Assembly (NCBI GenBank): GCA_902774215.1
Contig: CACYHU010000029.1
Coordinates: forward strand, 1-64,000
DNA: 64,000 nt
Source: an uncultured Chloroflexota bacterium
GTDB taxonomy: Bacteria > Chloroflexota > Anaerolineae > Anaerolineales > Anaerolineaceae
Direction: 5' to 3'
Positions 44,946 to 53,839 of this stretch are shown piece by piece; the stretch's first letter is position 1; the number at the start of each line of letters is the position of its first letter. Position numbers and translations under genes: made by a program. Below the pieces are notes generated by a model, which made no database searches, was not told the DNA's origin, and worked only from the letters and a program-made list of their open reading frames with translations.

Positions 44946-44968
44946 TGGAAGGACATCAAAGTGTAAAA

Positions 44969-45640
44969 ATGCCGGAAGAAAACAATACAAAAATAAAAAA
45001 GCTCGAATCGATATTTCTGAATGAACATTTCATGGCGGCGGTATGTGTTTTTATCGCCGCGGCAGGTCTGATTTCTCTGATATTCTTCCGCACACAAATG
45101 GACGCGTTCGAGAAATTCGGATTACTGATTAAACTCGTCTCAGCTGTGAATATTTATTTCGCATTCAGACACTATAAATGGGATGTGGTAAAGGGATTGC
45201 TTGGCGGAGTCCTGTTCTGCCTGATGTATCATGAGGCTTATCATGTCCTTGGAGAATTATGGAGCGAAGATTTTGACATATATCTTGTCGCAGGTGTTCA
45301 TGGAAGTATTTATCTGGCCGCGGCCGGCATGTCCCTGTGGATGACGATCATCATCACCCTCAACCATTTTATCGTGAACTACAATATCAGGAGCAATCCG
45401 AAAAACGTGATCCTGAACCGCATCGCCATCATCTTTAAGTTTGCCGCGTACATCTTACTTCTTGCGTCAAACAGAAGGCTTGGTTTATCCTCATCTGTGA
45501 TGCGGGAAAATTTATTGGGGCAGCTGACTGACATCGCTATATTATTGCTGGTCATCCTGATAGAATCACAGTTTGAGTCCTTCAAAATACTTCGGCAGGG
45601 GCTTCTTTCGGCACGACGGAAAGAGGAAAAATTCATATGA
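44969..45640 (+). CDS. Multi-pass membrane protein, unknown function
   Basis: 223 residues with about six membrane helices (FMAAVCVFIAAAGLISLIFF; KWDVVKGLLGGVLFCLMYHEAYHVL; SIYLAAAGMSLWMTIIITL; IIFKFAAYILLLA; LTDIAILLLVILI). A charged Lys/Glu N-terminus and a His-containing motif YHEAYHVLGELW stand out. The start could also be GTG at 44945, which adds eight residues. The stop overlaps the next gene's ATG (ATGA), so the two products probably act together. Confidence 0.75.
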   Translation: MPEENNTKIKKLESIFLNEHFMAAVCVFIAAAGLISLIFFRTQMDAFEKFGLLIKLVSAVNIYFAFRHYKWDVVKGLLGGVLFCLMYHEAYHVLGELWSEDFDIYLVAGVHGSIYLAAAGMSLWMTIIITLNHFIVNYNIRSNPKNVILNRIAIIFKFAAYILLLASNRRLGLSSSVMRENLLGQLTDIAILLLVILIESQFESFKILRQGLLSARRKEEKFI

Positions 45641-46611
45641 GTCTGAAAGAGCGCCTTTCCGGGATCTGGCTGATCTCCATGAACCTTCTGTCGCTGTTTG
45701 CCTATACGGTTTTTTTCGTAGCCCAGATGTGGCTGAACATATTGCATGCGTGGTACCAGACGCTGGTCGTTGTGATGGGCATAACCCTGTTCCTCTATAT
45801 GTGGGGCCCCGAAAAACTGAAATCCCAAAAAATAAAGATACTGTACCGTCTCCTTTTCGCGTCTTCGTTTCTGGTGATACCTTCCTTTATATTCATTTTT
45901 ATGGGTCTTGTCTCACAATATCACGCGCAGATGCCGGAAAGCATTGACGCGTCATCCATGCTCCCGCAGGAGATCCTGCCGACGGATCAGACCACGGTTT
46001 ACAACACGGGCCCGCTTTATGTAATTTTCCCTGAGTATTCCGAAATAGACCTTGTGGTTGAAAATCGCCCATCAAAATCAGATGATTCCATCACCTGGTG
46101 CAGCGGAGCCGCTTTCCAGCACACCGTAAGCCTCAGCTTCTCCGAGGAGGATGTGGAAGGGGATCACGCCAGGAATGGCACGCTTTATAAAAGTCCTTAC
46201 AACAGAGATAACTTTGTTGCTTTCACTTTTGCCGACGGAAAATATGCTTTCAATTTTGACAATGCCACTGAAGCCATGAAAGAAGCGGCAGCGGCGGGAG
46301 GCAGCGGTTTTATGCAGTTCGGACTCATCAGGGACGGAGAATCCGTGATGAGTTTTGACCGTCCGAGAGCCCGCTCCTACCGGACACTGGCGGAACTGAA
46401 TGGGAATCTCTGCATCATCGATTCCGTAAAGATGATGCATTTTACCGAGTTCATGGAAGAACTTCAAAAACTCGGCGTTACCAATGCTATATACATGGAT
46501 ATGGGCGCGGGCTGGAACTATTCATGGTACCGTCAGGCCTCCGGTAAAGTCCTGATGCTTTTCGGCTTTCCTGTTCCCTGGTCCCATAACTGGGTCGTAT
46601 TCCGCAAATAA
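45637..46611 (+). CDS. Membrane-anchored phosphodiester-glycosidase-like protein
   Basis: 324 residues. Three N-terminal membrane helices (about 8-32, 38-56, 70-95) are followed by an extracellular domain. FTFADGKYAFNFDNATEAMKEA, the Arg-rich RPRARSYRTLAELNGNLCIID and VTNAIYMDMGAGWNYSWYR recall the NAGPA/DUF2233 family, where the usual end motif is ..LDGGGSS; here it is degenerate (MDMGAGWN). It may bind rather than cleave sugar phosphodiesters. Coupled to the preceding membrane gene. Confidence 0.65.
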   Translation: MSLKERLSGIWLISMNLLSLFAYTVFFVAQMWLNILHAWYQTLVVVMGITLFLYMWGPEKLKSQKIKILYRLLFASSFLVIPSFIFIFMGLVSQYHAQMPESIDASSMLPQEILPTDQTTVYNTGPLYVIFPEYSEIDLVVENRPSKSDDSITWCSGAAFQHTVSLSFSEEDVEGDHARNGTLYKSPYNRDNFVAFTFADGKYAFNFDNATEAMKEAAAAGGSGFMQFGLIRDGESVMSFDRPRARSYRTLAELNGNLCIIDSVKMMHFTEFMEELQKLGVTNAIYMDMGAGWNYSWYRQASGKVLMLFGFPVPWSHNWVVFRK

Positions 46612-46858
46612 TCGCTAATATCCATGATTCTGTAGAAGGTTTAACCATTTCCTGCGTCGTGGATTTCTTTTTTCTAATAAGAGACTTTATCAGAAAGCTG
46701 GCTCCAGCTGATGGTTTTCTCAGTATCTCTTGATTTTATTCAATTGTCAAGGTTCACTTTTTTCTCGACTATTTTGTCGAACTTTTATTTATATGTCAAG
46801 TTTATGTATGTATGTTATAATCATATAAGCAGGATAAAATTATTTCAGGAGAAAGATC

Positions 46859-48479
46859 ATGCGAAAAATGTTATCATTTCCAAAAGTGTTGTTTGCAGTC
46901 CTTGCTGTGCTTTTTTTCTGTCTTCCAGTATTGAAGATACCCTCTGTCCAGGCTGCGGATATGTTATTGGTTAAAACCAAACTCGACATATTCAGCATCT
47001 CCGAAGATGAATATCTCAGAAATAATTCAGATACAAAATTTCCTCTGGACAGTCTGAAAAATAATGAATATGTTTCATTTTCATTTGAACTGAAGAACAA
47101 TGCTTCCACGCCTTATACTATCAACTCAATGTATGTTACGGTAAACAGAGTAGAAAAGATACGCTGGGACCCGGTCGTTGTCCCCGCAAAAACAACTTTA
47201 AACTACCATTTAAATTTTAAATCCATGCAAGAATTCGGAAAGGGAACCTTTACTGTCTCTCTATTTATAAATGAGAAAAAAGCGGGAATGTTATTGGTTA
47301 AAACCAAACTCGACACATTCAGCATCTCCGAAGATGAATATCTCAAAAATAATTCAGGTACAAAATTTTCTCTGGACAGTCTGAAAAATAATGAATATGT
47401 TTCATTTTCATTTGAACTGAAGAACAATGCTTCCACTCCTTATACTATCAGCTCAATGTATGTTACGGTAAACAGAGTAGTAAAGATGCGCTGGGACCCG
47501 GTCGTTGTTCCCGCAAAAACAACTTTAAACTACCATTTAAATTTTAAATCCATGCAAGAATTCGGAAAGGGAACCTTTACTGTCTCTCTATTTATAAATG
47601 AGAAAAAAAGGTACAACATTTGCTCTGGACAGTCTGAATGATAATGAATATGTTGCATTTGCCTTTGACCTGAAGAATGATGGATCCACGCCTTATAGAA
47701 TCAACTCAATATATGTTACGGTAAACAGAGAAGAAAAAATACGCTGGGTCCCAACTGTTATACCCGCAAAAACAACTTCATACTATCATTTTGATTATAA
47801 TTATATGAAAGAATATGGAAAGGGAACATATCTTGTCTCTCTTTATATAAATGATAAGAGAGTAGACTCAAAGACCTATTTGTTTACCGGGAGCAAAAAT
47901 ATTACCAATAACACCGGAAATACCGTCCCTTCATCGTTCTCAGGTTTTATCGAGGGATTGAAAAGAGATGGTGTTATCAAAGGGAACGGAACAGTCACAA
48001 ATCATGACGATTTCACGAACGAGTGGGCTCAATTGGGCTGGTACCAATGGTATCATATGGATAACTCGAACCGTTTTGTTTTGGGAGCACATGTGTCCTG
48101 GGATTCTGCTTCCCTGACCCCGAATACTTTTGATTCAGGCTGCGGAGTGATTTTCAATGCAGGTCAGAACAGCGTAGATAATCATCTTCTCGCATCTGTC
48201 CGCATGGATGGTTTGATCTACATTAACGGATTCCGCAACAGGAATTGGTTATCTTACGGTAATTATCGCTATGGATCGCCTTCCACGAAGGGTGAAGCCG
48301 ATTTTGCGCTAGTCGTCGATAATGACAAGGCATCCATCTATATTAATGGAAACCGTATCGTTCGGAAAGCAGAACTTCCGGTCATGGGAGACGAGATCGC
48401 CTTATGTACACTTTCGGGCACCAATCTGGATTATGGGACCCGCTGCACATGGAAAGATTTCTTCGTTTATAAGTGGTAA
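46859..48479 (+). pseudogene. Secreted tandem-repeat protein interrupted by A6-to-A7 frameshift
   Basis: The first frame (46859-47641) has a signal peptide (cleavage near VQA-AD) and two 109-residue repeats (LLVKTKLD.FSISEDEYL.NNS.TKF.LDSLKNNEYVSFSFELKNNASTPYTI...). The second frame (47598-48479) carries a third, partial repeat (GTTFALDSLNDNEYVAFAFDLKNDGSTPY) and a C-terminal lectin-like beta domain of about 190 residues (GSGCGVIFNAG-like, DKASIYINGNRIVRKAELPV). They are separated by a one-base shift in an A7 tract at 47593-47599. The equivalent site of repeat 1 has A6, and removing one A here gives one continuous frame. TATAAT at 46816 and an AGGAGA site precede it. Either a pseudogene, a phase-variable gene or a sequencing error. 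Confidence 0.8.
46961..47614 (+). repeat. 327-bp tandem duplication within the secreted-protein gene
   Basis: ATGTTATTGGTTAAAACCAA starts at 46961 and again at 47288, exactly 327 nt (109 codons) apart. The two units differ at only a handful of positions by eye, so the duplication is recent. A third, more diverged partial unit starts at 47600. Confidence 0.92.
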
Positions 48480-48503
48480 CGAGAGCTTTTGATCTGATGA
48501 CTG

Positions 48504-48539
48504 CGTAAGCCGCAGCTCACAAAGAGCTGCGGCTTACCC
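48504..48539 (+). terminator. Strong hairpin after the tandem-repeat protein
   Basis: GTAAGCCGCAGCTC and GAGCTGCGGCTTAC form a perfect 14-bp stem with an ACAAA loop, 25 nt after the stop. The tail is CCCC rather than T, so it may protect or stall rather than terminate. Confidence 0.6.
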
Positions 48540-48610
48540 CATCCAACGCCGCTGCAGATTCTCCATGGTTCTGTGAATCCCGTCATTTCAAGCAGCCTCA
48601 GGAAAGTAAT

Positions 48611-48667
48611 ATGCAACAGAATGATCAACAGACCAAATCCAAAGGCTCATTTTACAGGATGAACTAA
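48611..48667 (+). CDS. Possible 18-residue peptide
   Basis: ATG with a GGAAAG site, encoding a polar, Gln/Lys-rich peptide ending FYRMN, followed 13 nt later by a textbook terminator. A small transcript unit is plausible, but the frame has no known relatives and may be a remnant. Confidence 0.25.
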   Translation: MQQNDQQTKSKGSFYRMN

Positions 48668-48679
48668 CGGCTGATCAGG

Positions 48680-48706
48680 ACCACCGGCTGCGCCGGTGGT
48701 TTTTTA
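48680..48706 (+). terminator. Intrinsic terminator
   Basis: ACCACCGGC-TGC-GCCGGTGGT plus TTTTTT: a perfect stem and T-run. Confidence 0.93.
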
Positions 48707-49428
48707 CTGACAGAATGACGGGGAAACACACGGCAGCGGCGCCCCTGTCCTTGTCGTCCGGTGTATATATTTTCTTTCCATCGGGATCCTGGCATATAGG
48801 CACTTTGTAAAGAATAGCTGAAAAGACAGCCGCAGGGCGGAAAGCAGTTTTTGGAATTTTCGCCGGAATCCCGGCTGCTGTAGTTTATCAGTGAAAACTG
48901 TGATATAAATACTTATGGATCCCGGTGATCAGCCGGGGGTGCCGGCTTCCAAATAAGACGGATCGGTTTACGCGGATTTTACGCGATGATTTTTGATAAG
49001 GAGTAAACGAATGGCAGCGAAAAACGCATTACGCAGTGTCTCAATTTACTCTCATTGTGGCGAGTAAAAGACAAAGAGAAAATAAATTTGTTATGATAAA
49101 AGTATGTACATGACGCGTGTATGTGAAATTCGAAACGATCGATTCATGGCGATCACACAAGTATTTCAAAACGGAAACAGTCAAACGAGCACTTATGGTT
49201 GTGCCTGCCATTGCGGCGAAAGATCCTTCAAAACTGATTGAAGTTCCGATGAAAGTGAAAGATACCGTTTTCAAAAAGTGATTATTGAACAGATATGACG
49301 TCATGCGGTATGCTATGATCATTCCTGAATTATCGTGCGATATAATTTGATATTAATCGTTATTTCGTGCGAAATACATGGCAATTAACAAACGAATCGG
49401 ATAAAATAGGGAAAGGGGGAGATATATC
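48707..49428. other. Gene-poor stretch with gene remnants
   Basis: No full gene. An AAGGAG site at 48998-49003 leads into an ATG at 49011 with a frame that stops after 18 codons, as if a gene had lost its body. A 54-codon GTG frame at 49117-49281 (ending ...IEVPMKVKDTVFKK) is unrecognised. Overlapping it in another frame, an ATG near 49146 reads MAITQVFQNGNSQ, which resembles the start of AbrB/VagC-type antitoxins before it loses the pattern. Confidence 0.5.
49331..49372 (+). promoter_or_regulatory. Promoter and operator-like repeats before the second Phd gene
   Basis: TATCGTGCGATA (49331-49342) is palindromic around TG and abuts a TATAAT (49341-49346). The word TCGTGCGA recurs at 49365-49372. 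Phd-type antitoxins normally repress their own promoter by binding such sites. Confidence 0.5.
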
Positions 49429-49665
49429 ATGCTGGAAATTACTGCTACCGAATTCAAAACAAAATTTGGATATTATCTGGATCTTGTCCCTACCCAGGAT
49501 ATCTGGATCACAAAGAACGGGAAACATGTAGCCCGGCTTGTTGATCCCAACGTCTCCGCTGTGGACGCCCTTTCAGGGATCCTGAAAGGGAAGGTTGACG
49601 AATCGGCCGACCGTCATTCATTGACTGCCCAAAGGATATCGCGTTATGAGATTGCTGATTACTGA
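49429..49665 (+). CDS. Phd-type antitoxin without an intact toxin
   Basis: 78 residues: LEITATEFKTKFGYYLDLVPTQDIWITKNGKHVARLVDP is the Phd/YefM DNA-binding fold; the C-terminal region (VDALSGILKG...RISRYEIADY) is the toxin-binding part, of the type paired with PIN-domain toxins. AAAGGGGGAG site. A toxin start codon overlaps the end of the gene but its frame ends after eight codons. Confidence 0.85.
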   Translation: MLEITATEFKTKFGYYLDLVPTQDIWITKNGKHVARLVDPNVSAVDALSGILKGKVDESADRHSLTAQRISRYEIADY

Positions 49666-49672
49666 TAAATAA
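49646..49672 (+). pseudogene. Eight-codon remnant of a VapC/PIN-type toxin start
   Basis: An ATG at 49646, overlapping the antitoxin in the usual Phd-PIN arrangement, reads MRLLITD then Lys and stop. PIN toxins commonly begin MRLLLDTH or similar, with the Asp as the first catalytic acid. Only this stub remains; downstream sequence does not continue the family in any frame. Confidence 0.5.
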
Positions 49673-49837
49673 CTATCCATGCCCAAAATTTCATTTTTTA
49701 GTATCTATTCAGAACTTGCCGGAGAACTTACCGGGGACGGTTCCTGACGGAGGAGGGAACTGTCCTCTCGCTTTCGCAGGAATGGTGCTTTTTGGCAGTG
49801 GGGTCTGAACAGTTGCAAATAAAGAGAAAATGCTGAA

Positions 49838-50062
49838 TTTGATGGGGCTGCCGCACATCTGAATAATCGTATCATCAACGGAGTGATTCAGCAGCCTATA
49901 CAGGGGAGTCGGGGGACACGCGTGAGCTTGCTCTGCGCGTGTCCCCCGACTGAATTATCCGGGACGAGGGGATCACTTTCGCTCCCGGCTGACATTTATT
50001 CCGCGTCCCTGCGAAGCACTCCCTCCCGATGGCTTTTCAAAATTATAATTTGCGGCGGCTCC
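49838..50062 (+). repeat. Repeat family A, copy 3 (right-hand form)
   Basis: Matches the right half of copy 2 (20905-21118): ATCATCAACGGAGTGATTCA, the perfect AGTCGGGGGACACGCG / CGCGTGTCCCCCGACT hairpin (49907-49953), CGCGTCCCTGCGAAGCACTC, and ATTTGCGGCGGCTCC. The left terminator block is missing. GGGGCTGCCGCACAT and ATTTGCGGCGGCTCC at its two ends are inverted repeats. Confidence 0.88.
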
Positions 50063-50098
50063 TTATAATTAGATTTTTACTCAAACTGCTGATTATTC

Positions 50099-51418
50099 TC
50101 AATCAAGGATCTGCTGCGCTTCGATGTAGAAGCGTTTTTCGTGGGCTTCACCCATGGAGAAGGTCTTGCGCGGCAGGGCACCGTCGTGGATGATCCCCTG
50201 GAAAAAGCCGTTCTTGGAAACCGGCGGCAGATAAAAAGCAGCCACATTCTGCCCGGCAGAGATGTCGATCAGATCCTGCGCGCCGTGGATGTAGTCCACC
50301 TTCTCATATTTCCCCTCAGCGAGGAATTTATCCAGCAGCTGCTGTATGGAGCCTACGCAGATCACAGACGGTGCTTCCACAAATGTGGCGACATAAGCTT
50401 TCCCGTTTTCCATGATGCCGAATTTCTGTGTGCCGTCCGGAGTGGCATTCACGGCATCGATCATCGTCTGGGCATCTGCCGCAGCTTCGATTTTGATTTT
50501 GCCGCCCAGTTCCGTTTCAAACATTTTGACTGCGGATTCTTTTGCGCCGAAAATAGCCCGGTGGATCGGCTCGAACTGCTGAGCCGGATCATGCAGGTTT
50601 TCCAGCTCCACCAGCGCATAGCGGGCGGGATGATCCATTCCCCATTCAGCCTTATGTGCTTCCCAGATGGTTTTGGCGGTTGCAAGCGAATGATTGCCGT
50701 CACCGATGGCAAAGACGATACGGTTTTTATCAGAAGCCGGACCATATTTCCTTGTGATCGTCTCATCCGACTGCAGCTCTGCGATCGCGTTATAAATATG
50801 CTCTTCATATTCCGGTTCCGCGAGGGAATAACCGGTGATATGGCCGCTGCCCATCATCAGGTCGAAGTCATAGACTTTCTTCATCTTATCCTTCTGCGCG
50901 ATCAGCGGTTCGATCAGTTTCTTTTCGCTGTCATCCACAAGGACCAGAATGTGCGGCACCTCCAGCGGGGCGCCTTCCCGGATCTTTACCCGCGGCGGGA
51001 TGCGTTCGGCAACGGTTCCTTCAGTAGCGCGGATCCAGCTTGTGGAAGTTCTGGTGTAATCATAGTCTTCCAGATCGATGGTAAGCATCAGCCCCCAGCG
51101 GATGCCGTTGTCAATATGCCGTTCAACGAGGATCATGCCGGGATGAACATCAAAGAGGTTTTCAGCCAGATATTTGCGTTCTTCAGCCTGAATATCGGCG
51201 ATCTTCTTTTCTTCATCGATCTTCCCGAGATAGTACTCCGGGAAGGTGATTTTCAGCGTGGACGGAGCATCTCCGACCAGTGCTTCAACCTTGTCCCAGT
51301 AAGCTTTGTTTGATGTATACTGATCACAGGCGATCACTGCCCATTTAGACATATCCACTGATGCGTTCGGCAGCAGCATTTTCGGCGTTTTTATAATGGT
51401 GACATTGCTCTTCGGCAT
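50099..51418 (-). CDS. DUF1015-family protein
   Basis: 439 residues of the DUF1015 family, proposed by others to be kinase- or deaminase-related; function not established. Conserved blocks: WAVIACDQYTSNKAYW, ITFPEYYLGK, VAERIPPRVKIREGAPLEVPHILVLVDD, MGSGHITGYSL, FAIGDGNHSLATAKTIWE, and VDYIHGAQDL. No signal peptide. ATG at 51418 with a GGAGG site. Monocistronic. Confidence 0.88.
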   Translation of the reverse strand: MPKSNVTIIKTPKMLLPNASVDMSKWAVIACDQYTSNKAYWDKVEALVGDAPSTLKITFPEYYLGKIDEEKKIADIQAEERKYLAENLFDVHPGMILVERHIDNGIRWGLMLTIDLEDYDYTRTSTSWIRATEGTVAERIPPRVKIREGAPLEVPHILVLVDDSEKKLIEPLIAQKDKMKKVYDFDLMMGSGHITGYSLAEPEYEEHIYNAIAELQSDETITRKYGPASDKNRIVFAIGDGNHSLATAKTIWEAHKAEWGMDHPARYALVELENLHDPAQQFEPIHRAIFGAKESAVKMFETELGGKIKIEAAADAQTMIDAVNATPDGTQKFGIMENGKAYVATFVEAPSVICVGSIQQLLDKFLAEGKYEKVDYIHGAQDLIDISAGQNVAAFYLPPVSKNGFFQGIIHDGALPRKTFSMGEAHEKRFYIEAQQILD

Positions 51419-51535
51419 TTTAATCCTCCGTTGATTCAATTTCTCTATGATAATAATTGTACATAAATGAATTCCAAACGCAATGGCTGAAAATCAGGTT
51501 TTCATCATATAAAAATCACATATTTGTCAGACAAC

Positions 51536-52348
51536 TCATACATTGCCTTCAAACACATATTTCAGCGTATACCGGGCAACCTCCGCCAGGTGATAAACGA
51601 TGTGGACCGGTGTAGGCGGTGTGTTCCGCATCTCACCGGCAGGGAAGAACCGGGTAATGTGCAGGGGGATCTCCGGGTCAATTTTGGCCACCGTCTCGGA
51701 AAGCTCACGCATTTCTGCCTCACTGTCATTGAACCCGGGAACGATCAGCGTCGTGAGTTCCACATGGGCGCTTTGTGAAGCGACCCGGATATTCTCCAGT
51801 ACCGTATTCAAATCTCCGCCGATACGCCTGTAAGACTCCGGACGGATGGTTTTGAGGTCGACATTCAGCGCATCAATTGCAGGGAGAAGTTCTTCCAGCG
51901 TTTCCCGTGACGCCATTCCGTTGGTGACCAGGACATTTTTCAGCCCCGCATCATGCGCGGGAAAGGCAGTATCCCAGATAAACTCCGGCATGATAAGCGG
52001 TTCATTATAGGTATAGGCAATACCTATGTTCCCTTCATCCCGCAGTTCCAGTGCCCGCCGGATGATCATATCCGGAGTTACAGAAGTTGAATGCACTCTG
52101 CCTCTGGAGATCGAATCATTTTGGCACCACGGGCAGCGCATGTTGCAGCCCCAGCTGCCGAGAGAGAGAATTTTACTCCCCGGGAAAAAACGGGCAAGCG
52201 GTTTTTTCTCAATGGGATCGAGTGCCAACCCGGTGATCTCACCATAGTTCAGGCTGACGATTTTTCCGTCCCGGAAAGCTCTTGTTCCGCAGAATCCCTT
52301 ATTATTCTCGCTCAGCTCGCAATGATGAAAACAGACATTACAATTCAT
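51536..52348 (-). CDS. amrS: Radical SAM enzyme of the AmmeMemoRadiSam set
   Basis: 270 residues. The radical SAM cluster motif is CNMRCPWC (in SLGSWGCNMRCPWCQN), preceded by an N-terminal CNVCFHHC..CGTRAF cysteine set. GIAYTYNEPLIMPEF, NVDLKTIRPESY and TTLIVPGFNDS match the AmrS/PflA-like family. The start overlaps the end of the Memo-AMMECR1 gene (ATGA), so the proteins are made together. The product of the system is not evident from sequence. Confidence 0.92.
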   Translation of the reverse strand: MNCNVCFHHCELSENNKGFCGTRAFRDGKIVSLNYGEITGLALDPIEKKPLARFFPGSKILSLGSWGCNMRCPWCQNDSISRGRVHSTSVTPDMIIRRALELRDEGNIGIAYTYNEPLIMPEFIWDTAFPAHDAGLKNVLVTNGMASRETLEELLPAIDALNVDLKTIRPESYRRIGGDLNTVLENIRVASQSAHVELTTLIVPGFNDSEAEMRELSETVAKIDPEIPLHITRFFPAGEMRNTPPTPVHIVYHLAEVARYTLKYVFEGNV

Positions 52349-53640
52349 TTGTGCCTCTCCACTGTAAATTTTTCCAGATCAAATGGCTCATCCGCACGGA
52401 TGCCTGCCTTTTGCAGTGCGATCGCAATTTGCTGTCCCGGTGTATCGACACCCTCAAGATCCGGAAGCAGCAAACCCCTCCGCCGACCGTTGGTAACAAT
52501 GACCCCGTAACGCCTGGCATCCAGTTCATCCAATTCAGCCGGGACCGGTTCGGACAGCACATCGACATTATATTCGAGCTCCAAAAGTTCATCGCCTTTC
52601 ACCGGATAAAACCGGGGATCCCGGGTTCCGGCCTCGACAGCCAGCGATATGATTTCATCAGCAATACAATCCGACCATGGTAATATCGTCCCGATGCAGC
52701 CGCGCAGCTCATCATGTTTATGAAGTGAAACAAAAACTCCCGCGCGCTTCCTGACCATCCAATCCGGCAGATCGTCCGGCCGGGGAAGCTGTTTCCCGGT
52801 CCGGATATACTTTTCAAGGGAATCCTTGGCCAGCCGGACACAGGCATCTTCACATTCGAACACACAAACCGCATACCCGACACCGAAAGTACCCTCGTAA
52901 GAGAGAAATTCCGGTTTGATATGATAGTTTTCCAGTGCGCCTGAGAGCATAATGAAACCGGGCAGGCCGCACTCCGCGCAGCGGTCGCGAAAATCCGGAG
53001 AAAATTCGCGGAAGGCCGCAAGATCCCCGCTGCGCATCATTTCCGTGACACGCCGGTCAAACTCCGGTCCTTCCCTGACATAACCGTAAGGACCTTCCTC
53101 AGAAAGTTTATGGGAAAGATCTCCGCTTGCGATCAGTGTGATTTTCCTCCCGACATGAGCCGCGGCTCTTTCAATGATCCTGCCAACTTCCATCAGCATT
53201 TCATCGGAAAGCATGGAGGGAGCGATCCGGACAACACGATAATTGCTGTAAACTTCATTCACAAAAAGCAGCGGGATCAGCGATCCATGATCCGGTTCAT
53301 TTGCGTAACGCGGGTTCCGGACTGCCGGAATACCCTTTTCGTCCATCAAGCGGATGATTTCCGTCCGTAATTCATCATCATAGGGTATCGAAACCTTATC
53401 ATCCGGTGCGCCGAAACGAGACAGGCTGTCGGTATAGATTTCTCCCGGTGAAACATAAAATGCATCGCGGAAGAAGATATTATGCGGAGAGATAATTACA
53501 ATGGTTTCCGGGGCGTATTCTTTGATCTTTTCAGAAGCCTTTTTATATGCGTCAAGTGTTTTCTGTATCTTTTTTTCTTCCCCGCGTCCCACCGTTTTTC
53601 TCGCAATCGGCGGATGCGGCATGATCACTGCTGATATCAT
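52345..53640 (-). CDS. amrBA: Memo-AMMECR1 fusion (AmrB-AmrA)
   Basis: 431 residues. Residues 1-255 are a Memo-like domain (SAVIMPHPPIA, VIISPHNIFFRDAFYV, EPDHGSLIPLLF, IASGDLSHKL), related to extradiol dioxygenases. Residues about 275-431 are AMMECR1 (GVFVSLHKHDELRGCIGTILP, AVEAGTRDPRFYPV, LLLPDLEGVDTPGQQI). Family knowledge places both with a radical SAM partner, present just downstream. ATG at 53640 with GGAGGG upstream; the earlier start lacks a site. Confidence 0.93.
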   Translation of the reverse strand: MISAVIMPHPPIARKTVGRGEEKKIQKTLDAYKKASEKIKEYAPETIVIISPHNIFFRDAFYVSPGEIYTDSLSRFGAPDDKVSIPYDDELRTEIIRLMDEKGIPAVRNPRYANEPDHGSLIPLLFVNEVYSNYRVVRIAPSMLSDEMLMEVGRIIERAAAHVGRKITLIASGDLSHKLSEEGPYGYVREGPEFDRRVTEMMRSGDLAAFREFSPDFRDRCAECGLPGFIMLSGALENYHIKPEFLSYEGTFGVGYAVCVFECEDACVRLAKDSLEKYIRTGKQLPRPDDLPDWMVRKRAGVFVSLHKHDELRGCIGTILPWSDCIADEIISLAVEAGTRDPRFYPVKGDELLELEYNVDVLSEPVPAELDELDARRYGVIVTNGRRRGLLLPDLEGVDTPGQQIAIALQKAGIRADEPFDLEKFTVERHK

Positions 53641-53839
53641 TTGTCCCTCCGTTTTTTGAATTTCATGCAAATGGATCATTTATGAGGTATCAGTATTTCA
53701 TTATTTTTAATATTTTCATCCATACAAACCCGATATACAGCTTTTGTATTCATGATTGATCTCCGTGCATTACGATTGTAGTGCAATTTAAATGAGCTGT
53801 CAAGCAGCGAAAAATCTATAACCGTGTTAAAATATAGTT

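Noticed and set aside
50141-51313. 390-residue plus-strand frame opposite the DUF1015 gene
   Set aside because: Shadow frame; the minus strand has the family signatures and a ribosome site.
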